Positions 24,770-34,044 of a DNA stretch of 64,000 nucleotides are shown in pieces. The stretch lies in contig JAGVSJ010000001.1 in the NCBI GenBank assembly GCA_019720975.1, positions 62,001 to 126,000 of the forward strand, read 5' to 3'. The notes under the pieces were generated by a model that had not been told where the DNA came from, ran no database searches, and saw only the letters and a list, made by a program, of their open reading frames with translations. Position numbers and translations under genes: made by a program. The stretch comes from Candidatus Sysuiplasma superficiale. Its GTDB lineage: Archaea; Thermoplasmatota; Thermoplasmata; Sysuiplasmatales; Sysuiplasmataceae. Each line of letters starts with the position of its first letter. Position 1 is the first letter of the stretch.

Positions 24770-26071
24770 ATGATTGTGCTGAAAATGACAGCGTTCAATG
24801 AAACAGCGTACAGTTCGGAAATGACATTCGTCGATGCACTTGTGTGCAAAGAATGCGGCAAGAGATTCCCGCCTGGGATAAGGAATGCTTGCGATGAATG
24901 TTTCGCTCCGCTTGAAGTCAGGTACAGCATTGAATCTGTCAGGGAAATCTTCAGCCGGAAATTCATTGCCTCTGGACCTCAGAGCATCTGGAGATACTGG
25001 CCCGTTCTGCCTGCCGGACGGTTCGAAGGGGAAAAGGGGCTGAACCCGGGAATGACACCGCTGCGCGACTGCAGGAACCTTGCAAAGAAACTTGGTGTGA
25101 AGAGGCTGCTTGTGAAGGATGATACGGTGAACCCGACGTACTCATTCAAGGACAGGCCGGTGGCTGTCTCCATCTCAAAGATATTCGAGTTCGGATTGAA
25201 TGGCGCGGGATGCGCATCGACAGGGAATCTCGCAGGAGCCACCGCTGCAGCTTCGGCGAAGTATGGAATACCATGCTATGTTCTGATACCCTCAGGAACG
25301 GACAGAGGGAAGGTGATTTCTGCACTTGCTTACGGTGCCACTGTCCTGGAAGTGAACGGAACATACGATGACGCTAACCGGCTTTCCAACCTCATCGCCG
25401 ACAGGCATAGCATAGGTTTCGTCAATATCAATCTCAGACCGTACTATGTAGAGGGTTCAAAAACAATTGCGATGGAAACTGTTGAGCAGCTCGGCTGGGA
25501 TACCCCGGACAGCGTGATTGTCCCAATGGGTTCAGGCGCGCTGTTGACAGCTGTAAGCAAAGGACTGGAGGAACTGAAGGAAATTGGCCTGATACCTGAT
25601 TCAGAAGTACAGATATGTGGTGCCCAGCCTTCAGGGTGTTCGACAATAGCGGCAGCTTACATCTCTGGCAGGGACAGCATCATACCGGTCGAGAAACCAG
25701 AAACTGTAGCTGAGTCACTTGCCATAGGCGATCCAGCTTCAGGGTATGAGGCACTTTCCATAATAAGGAAGAGCGGCGGTTTCGCAGATGCACCTGAAGA
25801 CAGCGAGATTGTTGAAGGACAGCTCCTCCTGGCCAGGCATGAGGGAATTTTCGCGGAACCTGCCGGAGGGACGGTTATTGCCTCTCTGAAGAGGAAGATA
25901 GAGGATGGCACAATTTCAAATGATCAGACTGTAGTCTGCCTGATAACAGGCAACGGCCTGAAGACATTGAGGCATCTGGAGGACGGATCTGCAGGTAAAA
26001 CGGTGAGCATCGGGAACAGCATTCAGGGCCTCGATGGTTTGTTTGAAAGCAATGGCAGGAGAGTGAACTGA
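24770..26071 (+). CDS. thrC: Threonine synthase
   Basis: A 433-residue PLP enzyme converting O-phosphohomoserine to threonine. A small zinc-like N-terminal segment with VCKECGKRFP and NACDECFAPL precedes the catalytic domain. The PLP-lysine segment is PTYSFKDRPVAV, followed by the STGNLAGATAA phosphate loop. Two starts are close (ATG 24770 and ATG 24785); a TATA-like TTTATTAAA about 20 bases upstream favours a leaderless message. It overlaps the following MoaD-like gene by one base. Confidence 0.95.
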   Translation: MIVLKMTAFNETAYSSEMTFVDALVCKECGKRFPPGIRNACDECFAPLEVRYSIESVREIFSRKFIASGPQSIWRYWPVLPAGRFEGEKGLNPGMTPLRDCRNLAKKLGVKRLLVKDDTVNPTYSFKDRPVAVSISKIFEFGLNGAGCASTGNLAGATAAASAKYGIPCYVLIPSGTDRGKVISALAYGATVLEVNGTYDDANRLSNLIADRHSIGFVNINLRPYYVEGSKTIAMETVEQLGWDTPDSVIVPMGSGALLTAVSKGLEELKEIGLIPDSEVQICGAQPSGCSTIAAAYISGRDSIIPVEKPETVAESLAIGDPASGYEALSIIRKSGGFADAPEDSEIVEGQLLLARHEGIFAEPAGGTVIASLKRKIEDGTISNDQTVVCLITGNGLKTLRHLEDGSAGKTVSIGNSIQGLDGLFESNGRRVN

Positions 26072-26349
26072 TGGTGACTGTGAATTTTTCATCTGCAATG
26101 CAATCGGTAACAGGCGGGAACAGGGAGATGGAGATAGACTTTGAGGGTACGGTTGATGCACTCTTTGCCAGACTTTCATCCATACTTGGGGATGAGTTCA
26201 GGAGGAGGGTCTGCGAGGATGGAAACAGGGTTAGAAGGTACATCAACGTATATGTCGACGGAAAGGACATAAGATTCCTCGAAGGCCAGAAGACGCTCCT
26301 TGGAAAGAACTCTGTGGTGGATATAGTTCCTGCTGTTTCAGGCGGTTGA
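26071..26349 (+). CDS. MoaD/ThiS-like ubiquitin-fold sulfur carrier (SAMP-like)
   Basis: A 92-residue beta-grasp protein ending in VSGG, the C-terminal diglycine used for adenylation and thiocarboxylation. Features are VTVNFSSAMQSVTGG at the start, YINVYVDGKDIRFLEG in the middle and NSVVDIVPAVSGG at the end, as in MoaD and archaeal SAMP proteins. It could serve molybdopterin synthesis, tRNA thiolation or protein conjugation. Its ATG overlaps the last base of thrC, so it is probably cotranscribed with threonine synthase, which is unexpected. Confidence 0.85.
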   Translation: MVTVNFSSAMQSVTGGNREMEIDFEGTVDALFARLSSILGDEFRRRVCEDGNRVRRYINVYVDGKDIRFLEGQKTLLGKNSVVDIVPAVSGG

Positions 26350-26370
26350 CTGGAAAAATGAATTTTCGCA

Positions 26371-27342
26371 ATGACAGATTATATACCTGGCACTCATAGC
26401 CACTCTGTGCACTGGACCAGGGCGGCTGCCGTCGTGCTGCTTTTCGTTCTCCTCACAGCTCAGCTAACTGGCAGCGTTGGTGCCACTGACGTCAGAGTTT
26501 ATGTCAGCACTGCCCGGAATCTGGCGTACTGGAATTCGACAACTGTGGATTACATCAATATAACGTATTCTCAGAGCAACGTGCAACTCAGAAGTGCAGG
26601 CAGTTCATTTATGTTCAAGGGGATAGTCAGCGGAAATGGAAAAGGAATGGCGGCACAGGTCACAGGCATCGCAAAAACACTTTCAGCCTTCAACAGCACA
26701 GTAACACTCCATGGCTACAATGTAACCGTCAGAATACAGGGAGTTGCGACGGCTGAAGGCATTCGAGTAATTGCCTTTACGTATCTCAACATGTCTGTCG
26801 GGTGGCTGACCGATGGAACTGTGGGCGAATACAACATGAGCTGGAAGTCCCTTGACTATCAGGGACCTGTGACAGTCAGTGGAACAAACGGGACATATGT
26901 CAATGCTGATTCCCCCGCCTCCTTCTTCAGTTCAATAAAGTGGCTGTCGATATTCAGCGGCAACTATACCAGACTGGCGCATTACAACACGCTGAACTTC
27001 ACGGCGCTTTCTCTTCAGCTGTCTGACTGGAACAGGGTCTATGAAAGCAGCAGCGGGCTCACACTGTATTCATTCAATCCAGCCGCTTGCACCTGCATGA
27101 ATTTCACACTGGCTGCTACATATCATAACAGCACAATAAACTGCAGTGCTTCATTCCAGAGTGACCCCTCCGCACTCATCGCAACCACAGGGAGAAGTTA
27201 TGCCATAGGCAACACGATCTACACGGTACAGGGTTCAGGTTCATCGATATACAACTTCGCCATTGCTTCCGCCGTGATTGCGGCAGTGATATTTTTCATG
27301 ACAGCACTTGCAGTGAGGAGAGGAAGAAAGCGCCTAAAATGA
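26371..27342 (+). CDS. Secreted, membrane-anchored protein of unknown function
   Basis: A 323-residue protein with a signal/anchor helix (about 14-32), an extracytoplasmic beta-rich domain (about 35-295) with many NxS/T sites, and a C-terminal membrane helix (about 297-317) followed by basic RRGRKRLK. The outside domain has three nearby cysteines (AACTCMNFT and INCSAS), possible disulfide partners. It looks like an archaeal cell-surface protein attached at both ends. I recognise no family. It starts 21 bases after the MoaD-like gene. Confidence 0.7.
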   Translation: MTDYIPGTHSHSVHWTRAAAVVLLFVLLTAQLTGSVGATDVRVYVSTARNLAYWNSTTVDYINITYSQSNVQLRSAGSSFMFKGIVSGNGKGMAAQVTGIAKTLSAFNSTVTLHGYNVTVRIQGVATAEGIRVIAFTYLNMSVGWLTDGTVGEYNMSWKSLDYQGPVTVSGTNGTYVNADSPASFFSSIKWLSIFSGNYTRLAHYNTLNFTALSLQLSDWNRVYESSSGLTLYSFNPAACTCMNFTLAATYHNSTINCSASFQSDPSALIATTGRSYAIGNTIYTVQGSGSSIYNFAIASAVIAAVIFFMTALAVRRGRKRLK

Positions 27343-27429
27343 ATGGCGATAGGAAGACAGGGGACAGAAGGACTGCGGCCCACACACCAGGGCAAAGTTA
27401 ATTAGAGAACATGGGTAATATGCCAGTGT

Positions 27430-27600
27430 ATGAGTGTGCAGTGTGAGGATTGCCAGATGCCGCTGGAACTTATTGATCTGAAGAGGTTCAGCGACCTAAT
27501 GCATCCCGGCGGTTTCATCATTCTGTGCCGGGACTGTTCAGAAGGACGGGGCTTGAAATGGGAAAAGGGCAAACTGTGTGAACCGTCGAAGGATGACTGA
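27430..27600 (+). CDS. Small zinc-ribbon-like protein
   Basis: A 56-residue ORF from ATG 27430 to TGA 27600 with two CxxC pairs, VQCEDCQMPLEL and IILCRDCSEG, spaced like a treble-clef or zinc-ribbon. A TATA-like AGTTAATTAG near 27400 lies about 30 bases before the start. No function is assigned. The two metal-binding pairs make chance less likely for so short an ORF. Confidence 0.55.
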   Translation: MSVQCEDCQMPLELIDLKRFSDLMHPGGFIILCRDCSEGRGLKWEKGKLCEPSKDD

Positions 27601-27645
27601 TGACAGTTCACTGGTGTCCTTTGCAATTGTTGTTTCCTTAAGGCA

Positions 27646-29739
27646 TTATTTTCCTGCCGCCCTCAGCAGTTCTGTCTCACTGCCTGCAGGCGCAGAACAC
27701 GAATTTCCCCTGCAAAGGAATGCAAATGTGCGGTGTTTGCGGGCAGTCTGTTCAATCATTGCCCTTATCGTATCGGAGTACATGGAATGTTGAGAGGCTG
27801 ATGCGTCCACTGCGATCAGCTCCTTTCCGGGGAGATAGAGCATGCCGGCTGCGCTGAGCAGTTCATCGTACCTCTGATCGCCAGGCGTTCCAACGACAAC
27901 AACGGATGCAACACCGTTTATCTGCAAGTCCGCGGCCTGAAACATCGAGCCCGAATAGGAGCCAGTCCCTGCACAGTATGGCATCGCAGCGCTGAGTATC
28001 TTCTCCGAGTGACTGAGGTAGATGCTTCTACCGGTGATTGCCTCCAGTCTCTGGAAGAAAATTGCCGCTGCAGCATTCGGTGATGCGTTCGGTGCATCGA
28101 AGAGAGGTGTATTGTCTATGGCGGAGAGGGATGGATTGCCATCAAAGGATGTGCCTCTTTCCCTGTCTGAAAGGAGACCGGAGGGTGTTGTGTATCTACC
28201 CGCAAGCAGATCGGCGACCGATATTGCAGCCTCAAGGAAGACAGCATCACCATGAAAACAGAAGGCATCAAGCAGTGCGAGTCCTGACTGAACCTGATCC
28301 TCGAGCATCCCGTGCGAGTTACATGGACGGCTGATAACATGTGCAAAACCCGTATCGGCACTGAACGAATGCCTGAGTGCATATTCCAGAAAGCTTCTGC
28401 AGGTGGCGGCAATGGTTGTGTCTCCGAAAGTTCTTGAATACTCATATATTGAAGAAATTATCATGCCGTTCCAGTTTGCGAAGACTGTCCTGTCCACTTT
28501 CGGAGCAGGCCTCTTTTCCCTCTCACGGAGAAGCAGCTTATTCGCCCTCTCAATCAGTTCGGCACATTTTCCCGGTGAGATCGAAAGTTGCGCTGCAAGC
28601 GAGTCTGTCGTCATTGCCCTGAAAAGCACGTGCCTGTCCCTTCTATCATGCATCTCCGCCCTGCCATGGAGATGGTAATAGAGAGAAGCAGCTTCCCACT
28701 CCCTCCCGCCAAGCACAGAAGCCGCTTCGGACGGGGTCCATGTCCAGTAGTCTCCGTCATCGCCCGGGAAAGAATCGGCATCCTGACTTGCATAGAAGCC
28801 GTTGTCTCCTTTCAGCACTGTTGTAAGAAAATACAGAGTGTTCCTTGCGGTCCTCCTGTAATCCTCATCCCTGAAGAGCTGATATCCGTGGAGGTAGTTG
28901 CGCAGGAGACCGGCATTGTCGTACGACATCTTTTCAAAGTGTGGAACTATCCATTTCTCATCCGTTGAATATCTGTGAAAACCACCGCCAAGCTGATCGT
29001 TTATGCCACCTGACTGCATCCTGTTGAGTGTCATTACAATAACAGGCAGAGTTTCAGTGCTTCCCCTGCTGAATGAAGCCATAAGGAACTCGACAGCACC
29101 CGCATGGGGGAATTTAGGCATATGGCCGAACCCGCCATTGATTGTATCTGCCTCGCCAAGCATCTCATGCATCGCAGCTTTGAGGACAGAGTGTTTCATC
29201 TCTGCGCTCCCACCCCTTTCCATTTCAGCCTTCAGCGAGGCTATGACTCTCTGTCCAATTTCAGCCGCGTCTGCCTGATTTTTTGTGTAATAATCGTAGA
29301 CCCTCTCCAGCACCTCGTCAAAACCCGGAAGATCACCGGCAGGTTCAGGAGGAAAATAGGTTCCCCCGTAAAATGGCCTGCCTTCGTGATCTGTGAAAAC
29401 AGTCAGAGGCCATCCGCCCTGCCCTGTCATTGCATTCACCGCTTTCTGATAGCGGGAATCCACGTCGGGCCTCTCATCCCTATCTATCTTCACCGCGACA
29501 AACTTCTCGTTTATGATCTTCGCTATCTTTTGATTTTCATATGTTCCCTCATCCATGACATGGCACCAGTGGCACCATGCAGCCCCGATATCCAGCAGAA
29601 CTGGCTTCCCTTCTCTCTTCGCCTTCTCAAAGGCTTCGCTGCACCATGGAAACCATTCCACAGGCTGATAGGCAGCCTCTCTGAGGTAGGTGCTTTGTTC
29701 GCTGATGAGCCTGTTTGACCTTTTTCCTTTCTCTGCCAT
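27646..29739 (-). CDS. Thioredoxin-domain protein of the DUF255 (YyaL/SPATA20) family
   Basis: A 697-residue protein. The N-terminal DUF255 thioredoxin-like domain (about 10-170) has [20 protein letters not shown] and the CxxC in [11 protein letters not shown], followed by [10 protein letters not shown] and GGTYFPP. The rest is an alpha/alpha barrel with [21 protein letters not shown] and [14 protein letters not shown], related to N-acylglucosamine 2-epimerase folds. The family occurs from bacteria to animals; its reaction is not established. It is the most upstream large minus-strand gene before an AT-rich spacer. Confidence 0.92.
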   Translation of the reverse strand: MAEKGKRSNRLISEQSTYLREAAYQPVEWFPWCSEAFEKAKREGKPVLLDIGAAWCHWCHVMDEGTYENQKIAKIINEKFVAVKIDRDERPDVDSRYQKAVNAMTGQGGWPLTVFTDHEGRPFYGGTYFPPEPAGDLPGFDEVLERVYDYYTKNQADAAEIGQRVIASLKAEMERGGSAEMKHSVLKAAMHEMLGEADTINGGFGHMPKFPHAGAVEFLMASFSRGSTETLPVIVMTLNRMQSGGINDQLGGGFHRYSTDEKWIVPHFEKMSYDNAGLLRNYLHGYQLFRDEDYRRTARNTLYFLTTVLKGDNGFYASQDADSFPGDDGDYWTWTPSEAASVLGGREWEAASLYYHLHGRAEMHDRRDRHVLFRAMTTDSLAAQLSISPGKCAELIERANKLLLREREKRPAPKVDRTVFANWNGMIISSIYEYSRTFGDTTIAATCRSFLEYALRHSFSADTGFAHVISRPCNSHGMLEDQVQSGLALLDAFCFHGDAVFLEAAISVADLLAGRYTTPSGLLSDRERGTSFDGNPSLSAIDNTPLFDAPNASPNAAAAIFFQRLEAITGRSIYLSHSEKILSAAMPYCAGTGSYSGSMFQAADLQINGVASVVVVGTPGDQRYDELLSAAGMLYLPGKELIAVDASASQHSMYSDTIRAMIEQTARKHRTFAFLCRGNSCSAPAGSETELLRAAGK

Positions 29740-29865
29740 TGAAGTGCCATCTGCTTAACTTTTAGATATCACTATTGTAGCTCAGTTCAGTAGCAGAACA
29801 GAGATTATGTATGGTTAGGTAAGAAAAAATTGAAAAAATTGGTACTTGAACCATCATTGTGAAAA

Positions 29866-29893
29866 ATAGAAGGGAAAAATTATTTCGCCCTTC
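29866..29893 (-). terminator. Stem-loop with T-rich tail after the Lys/Ala peptide gene
   Basis: On the minus strand GAAGGG (29893-29888) pairs with CCCTTC (29874-29869), and TATTTTT follows. It lies 16 bases beyond the stop of the small basic ORF, a plausible transcription end. Confidence 0.45.
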
Positions 29894-29908
29894 AGAAAAT
29901 TCAGGTTC

Positions 29909-29965
29909 TCACTTCTTTGCTTTCTTTGCCTTTTTTGCTGTCTTTGCTTTTTTCTTAGCGGGCAA
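29909..29965 (-). CDS. Possible 18-residue Lys/Ala-rich peptide
   Basis: TTG 29965 opens an 18-codon ORF reading MPAKKKAKTAKKAKKAKK and then stop, with eleven lysines. A GGAGTGA ends six bases before this start, TATA-like AT stretches lie about 40-55 bases upstream, and a stem-loop with a T-rich tail follows. All pieces of a minimal gene are in order inside a 411-base AT-rich spacer (29740-30150). It resembles the basic tails of nucleoid and ribosomal proteins, so nucleic-acid binding is a fair guess. It could also be a decayed tail of a larger gene or part of an RNA. Confidence 0.4.
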   Translation of the reverse strand: MPAKKKAKTAKKAKKAKK

Positions 29966-29997
29966 ACACAATCACTCCATACACGTATCAACATTCA

Positions 29998-30022
29998 TAC
30001 AAATATAATTTTGCAAAATATA
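29998..30022 (-). promoter_or_regulatory. TATA-like stretch upstream of the Lys/Ala peptide
   Basis: The minus strand reads AAGATATATTTTGCAAAATT and then ATATTTG here, two overlapping TATA-like elements. Transcription would start near 29977-29990, shortly before the GGAGTGA of the small peptide ORF. Confidence 0.35.
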
Positions 30023-30150
30023 TCTTTGAGTGGATGACGGTTTGCATGTAATGAAAATAATTACGTCTGAAAGGAAAAATGTGAAAAGCGAAGGAAAAAA
30101 TGTTATGCGGAAAGGTTTGAAATATGCTTGATAAGGGCCGATGATTATTT

Positions 30151-31479
30151 TCAGTCGGTCTGTGAAACCTGACTCTTCCTGAATATATCATTCACACCGG
30201 TACCAGTGTTGGCATTGCGGGAGAAAATGGCAGCAAGATAGTCCGAACATTCAGAGAGGGCGGCTTCGAAAGCTTCATCACTCCCCGACAGTGATGCTCC
30301 ATGGAGAGATGAGGATACATGGCATATCAACTCCCTTAACGGTCCGGTCTGGTCATATTTCACTGAGAGTGCAGATATGAACGAAGCTATCTTCTGCTCA
30401 ACATCATGACTGTGTTTTCCGGTGAGGATCGAGATAACGTGCTGAGAGTGGCCTGCTGTTATCGCATCGAGTGCACTTTCAAGAGCGTACTGACCTTGAT
30501 TTTCAGCCGCCGGAGGGGCGAACTGAGTGGCAAGCTGGGTCAGGTGGGCTGCAGAGAGCAGCAGTTCCATTGTGGATATTCCGCTTTTCTCATCATCAGT
30601 TCTTTCCATTTCCAGGGCAGCATGAAGGTTCTGAATCAGAAACTCGAACTGACCCTTCCTGTTTGACTGAAGTGAATGTCTCAGCGCTTCAGTGAAAAGC
30701 AAACCGCTGATATGCTGCACGGCTACGCCGTCCATTAACTGTGATTTGATGACATTTACAGCGACATCAGATATGCCTGCCCTGACTGCATATATTACCT
30801 TCATGTCCTCTCTTTCATCTGGTATGAAACTGTTTTCAGCCACTCTCTCCGAAGGAAAATCATCCTTCCTGAGTCCCTTCAGTATCGCTGAAAAGTCTGA
30901 TGACACAGGCGTTCCGCACAGGCACCCGGACATCAGCACAGAGCCGTTCTCAAGTGTATCTTCATGCTCACTTATGCACCTCAGTGAGTTGAGAATTGTG
31001 AGGGGCGGCCCCGAAAATGAATACCGTCTGGAAGACTCTTCCCGGAATATATGAAAGAGCTCCTCTTTCATTCCCCTTGACGCCATTTCGGCAGCGATGC
31101 GTTCAGAACGTCCTCCCTCTCCAGAATTGAGGGCGTCGACAAGTTCCATCATCAGCTGATTTCGCGTAAGGGAACCTCCCGACTCACCAATTGCGGCATG
31201 GTAATCCCTGCCCGCAATGAGGGAAGCGGCATGCAGAAGGGGAAGCTGTGTCTGAAGGCCTTCAAGGTAAGTGTTTATGTGCTTAGAATTGTGGACTATC
31301 CTCAGCGGGAGGTAGAAATCATCCGAACGGCGGACTGACGCTGATGCACAGGCGATTATGTCGAAATTTCGAGTGTATCCAAGCACCCGGAAAGCCAGGA
31401 CCGCTGCGGCCACTGCCTCTTCACGTTTACCGTGGAGAATCTTACGGTATATCCTTTCGTCGAAAGAGCTTTCATCCAT
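30151..31479 (-). CDS. Helical protein of unknown function (442 residues)
   Basis: A 442-residue predicted soluble, almost wholly alpha-helical protein with no membrane helix or signal peptide. Recognisable landmarks are few: AGRDYHAAIGESGGSL (about 88-103), a two-cysteine GCLCGTP near residue 183, and repeated amphipathic helices that might form a repeat solenoid. Codon use matches neighbours. It starts at ATG 31479 and ends 412 bases from the DUF255 gene. I do not recognise a family and infer no function. Confidence 0.65.
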   Translation of the reverse strand: MDESSFDERIYRKILHGKREEAVAAAVLAFRVLGYTRNFDIIACASASVRRSDDFYLPLRIVHNSKHINTYLEGLQTQLPLLHAASLIAGRDYHAAIGESGGSLTRNQLMMELVDALNSGEGGRSERIAAEMASRGMKEELFHIFREESSRRYSFSGPPLTILNSLRCISEHEDTLENGSVLMSGCLCGTPVSSDFSAILKGLRKDDFPSERVAENSFIPDEREDMKVIYAVRAGISDVAVNVIKSQLMDGVAVQHISGLLFTEALRHSLQSNRKGQFEFLIQNLHAALEMERTDDEKSGISTMELLLSAAHLTQLATQFAPPAAENQGQYALESALDAITAGHSQHVISILTGKHSHDVEQKIASFISALSVKYDQTGPLRELICHVSSSLHGASLSGSDEAFEAALSECSDYLAAIFSRNANTGTGVNDIFRKSQVSQTD

Positions 31480-31533
31480 AAACTTGCTGTGGAAAAGTGT
31501 GACTGTTCTTAAAACAGCTGCGTATCCCCAGGA

Positions 31534-32016
31534 TCAGCCTGTTTTCTTCCTCTCTTTTGCCCTTTCAATCCTCAGGTTTCTTCTCTTCTCTCCCTCAGCG
31601 TAAAGCCTCCTTTCCTCGTCTGTCGTGAGAATGAGCCTTGGAGCAGGTTTGGGATGACCGTCCCTGTCAAGCGAAACGAGGGTGACAATTGAATCGCCGG
31701 CATGCTGGCGTTCCCCTGTCATGAGGTTTTCTGCAGTGACACTGACAAATACCTCCATCGAACTGTTGCCCACATAAGTCAGTTTTGCGTCCAGGGAAAG
31801 AAGATCGCCGACATGTACAGGATAGAGAAAGTCCATATGCTCTATCGAGGCTGTGACTACGTTAGAGTTGCAGTGCCTGAGCGCAACCAGGCCTGATACC
31901 TCATCAACCATTTTCAGTATTGTGCCACCGAAGACATTTCCAGCAATATTTGCGTCAGTTGGCATCATCACCCTCGATATATGTGATGCACTGTCAGATA
32001 CTTTCTTTTCGGGCAT
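31534..32016 (-). CDS. Acyl-CoA thioesterase (hotdog fold, YciA/BACH type)
   Basis: A hotdog-fold protein of about 160 residues with MPTDANIAGNVFGGTILKMVDEV, the N(x)GG(T) plus aspartate active-site segment of acyl-CoA thioesterases, then TASIEHMDFLYPVHVGDLL and a basic C-terminal tail. It hydrolyses acyl-CoA to free acid and CoA; chain length cannot be told. I place the start at ATG 32016, preceded by GGTGAT, six codons inside the longest frame. Confidence 0.88.
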   Translation of the reverse strand: MPEKKVSDSASHISRVMMPTDANIAGNVFGGTILKMVDEVSGLVALRHCNSNVVTASIEHMDFLYPVHVGDLLSLDAKLTYVGNSSMEVFVSVTAENLMTGERQHAGDSIVTLVSLDRDGHPKPAPRLILTTDEERRLYAEGEKRRNLRIERAKERKKTG

Positions 32017-32192
32017 GAAATCACCTTGACGCATTATACAGTGATTGAATATAATGTCATGCAGGGATAGAATGGGCAGGGGCCCTCACTGTGAGGCAGA
32101 GAGGTGGTTAAAGGCCGGCACGCATCTCAGAATTGCGTTCAAGATTCCGGCGGAAAAGACCTGCAAAACTGGTGGAGTTCCATCGATTCAGA

Positions 32193-32203
32193 AAATTTAA
32201 TTA
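32193..32203 (+). promoter_or_regulatory. TATA-like element of the kdp operon
   Basis: AAATTTAATTA, centred about 50 bases before the kdpF ATG 32247. A start of transcription near 32224 is expected, a few bases before the in-frame GTG 32232. Confidence 0.4.
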
Positions 32204-32246
32204 CGGGGCGCGTACTCATTCGTAGAAAACCGTGAGTAGTGAAGGG

Positions 32247-32339
32247 ATGCTTACAGCAGGCTACGTGGTGGTAATCGTTTTCGTAATACTGACAATCTCC
32301 TACCTTACATACGCTCTGCTTCACCCTGAAAAATTCTGA
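32247..32339 (+). CDS. kdpF: Potassium-transporting ATPase KdpF, 30 residues
   Basis: A 30-residue single-span peptide (MLTAGYVVVIVFVILTISYL, then TYALLHPEKF) encoded directly in front of kdpA. Its length, one membrane helix and the Y-x-L-x-Y-A-L end fit KdpF, which stabilises the KdpFABC complex by sitting near KdpA. A GTG five codons upstream (32232) is a possible alternative start. Confidence 0.85.
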   Translation: MLTAGYVVVIVFVILTISYLTYALLHPEKF

Positions 32340-32351
32340 AGGGATATTAAT

Positions 32352-34043
32352 TTGATACCGATCGTATCCTTCATTCAGATTGCCTTTCTCCTCTTCCTTA
32401 TCCTTCTCCTGTCAAAGCTGTTGGGCGGCTACATGGCGAGACTATACCTTGGTAAGAGGATGGCCGTAGACCGTTTCATGCTGCCTGTTGAGAACGCAAT
32501 ATACAGGATTCTCGGTGTGAATCCGAAGATCGAAATGGACTGGAAGGAGTATCTGAAAGCGCTTCTGCTGACTAACCTTTCCTTCGGCGTGGTCTCATTT
32601 CTTGTTCTGTATTTCCAGCAGCTGCTGCCCCTCAACCCAAATCACGTCGGGAGTTTGCCGCTGCTTCTCAACCTGACAACAGTATCTTCCTTTCTTACAA
32701 ACACAAATATACAGCACTACACGGGTGAACTGCAGCTCAGCTATTTCTCGCAGATGGGCGCGATCACATTTCTTATGTTTGTTTCTGCCGCGACAGGAAT
32801 TGTTGCTGCTGTCGCCTTCATCCGGGGGATTGTGAACCAGAATTCTAAGGTTGGAAATTTCTATAAGGACTTTGTAACAACCATCACCCGTATACTCATA
32901 CCGATCAGCGCTGTCGAAGCAATTGTATTCATATATCTGGGGATGCCCCAGACCTTCCAGGCCGCGATCATAGCCCACACCATCGACATGGGAAATCAGT
33001 ACATCTTTAGGGGACCGGTTGCAAGCCTTGAATCGATAAAGTTTCTCGGCACGAACGGAGGAGGCTTCTTCGGTGCCGACTCTTCCTATCCGTTTGAAAA
33101 CCCTGGCCCTGTTTCCAATTATCTTGAACTGATATCTGAGGCTGTGATCCCTTTCGGGCTGATATTTTCATTCGGTCACATCATAAGGAATCCGAAACAG
33201 GCAAGGGTGCTTATTGCGGTAACCGTCTCCATCCTTCTGATAGCAGTGGGCATATCACTCTATGCTGAATACCTGCCAAATCACATTATCTCCGGTCTGC
33301 CTGTGAATCAGTCGTCCGGAAACTGGGCCGGGAAGGATACGCGTTTCTCAATTGCTGAATCAACATTCAGCCTCATATTGAACACCTACACAATGACAGG
33401 GGGACCCAACGTGAATATAAATCAGATGAGTCCCCTCTCGATAGGAGTTGCAATTTTCGGAATGGAACTGCAGGGAACTCCGGGAGGCGTTGGCACAGGA
33501 CTGATAACGCTCCTGGTATACATGATGCTGGCAGTTTTCATCTCCGGCCTTATGGTTGGCCGGACTCCGGAATTCATAGGTAAGAAGATCTCGACCGGTG
33601 TGATGCGTTATGCCGTTATTTTTGTTCTCCTTCATCCAATACTCATACTCATACCGACTGCGATAACCATCCTTTCAGGTTTTTCAAGATTCATCTTCCT
33701 CCCTCCAAATGAGGCGTTCACAGCGCTGCTGTACGAGTTCACATCAGCTGCCGCAAACAACGGTTCGGCCATGGGCGGTGTTGTGTCGCCTCAGAATTCT
33801 GCCTTTTTTTATATTGCAGAGGCAGCGGTGATGATTATAGGAAGATATGCACCAATTGCCATTGCACTATCCATATGCGGCGTCCTTTCGTCTACCAAGA
33901 TTTCGTCGCAGGCAAAAACTGTTATGATGACAGACGATCCTGTTTTCGGCGTCTTTCTCTTCGGTTTTATAATTGTTATGAGCGCACTGCTGTTCCTGCC
34001 AGTTCTGGTGCTAGGGCCGCTTGCCGGCTTCCTGGGGGGATGA
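32352..34043 (+). CDS. kdpA: Potassium-transporting ATPase KdpA
   Basis: A 563-residue channel-like subunit with about ten membrane helices. Selectivity-filter and conserved segments are seen: TNTNIQHYTGE, FLGTNGGGFFGADSSYPFENP, ELQGTPGGVGTG and TSAAANNGSAMGG. It starts at TTG 32352, 12 bases after kdpF. KdpA takes up potassium at very low external concentrations, powered by KdpB. Confidence 0.97.
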   Translation: MIPIVSFIQIAFLLFLILLLSKLLGGYMARLYLGKRMAVDRFMLPVENAIYRILGVNPKIEMDWKEYLKALLLTNLSFGVVSFLVLYFQQLLPLNPNHVGSLPLLLNLTTVSSFLTNTNIQHYTGELQLSYFSQMGAITFLMFVSAATGIVAAVAFIRGIVNQNSKVGNFYKDFVTTITRILIPISAVEAIVFIYLGMPQTFQAAIIAHTIDMGNQYIFRGPVASLESIKFLGTNGGGFFGADSSYPFENPGPVSNYLELISEAVIPFGLIFSFGHIIRNPKQARVLIAVTVSILLIAVGISLYAEYLPNHIISGLPVNQSSGNWAGKDTRFSIAESTFSLILNTYTMTGGPNVNINQMSPLSIGVAIFGMELQGTPGGVGTGLITLLVYMMLAVFISGLMVGRTPEFIGKKISTGVMRYAVIFVLLHPILILIPTAITILSGFSRFIFLPPNEAFTALLYEFTSAAANNGSAMGGVVSPQNSAFFYIAEAAVMIIGRYAPIAIALSICGVLSSTKISSQAKTVMMTDDPVFGVFLFGFIIVMSALLFLPVLVLGPLAGFLGG

Positions 34044-34044
34044 C

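Noticed and set aside
32114..32151. Nested stem GCCGG/CCGGC around ACGCA/TGCGT with a loop resembling a tRNA anticodon CAG
   Set aside because: No acceptor stem, D-arm or T-arm can be drawn around it, and the internal loop is uneven. It is upstream of the kdp TATA element, so it is not in that leader. Probably chance.
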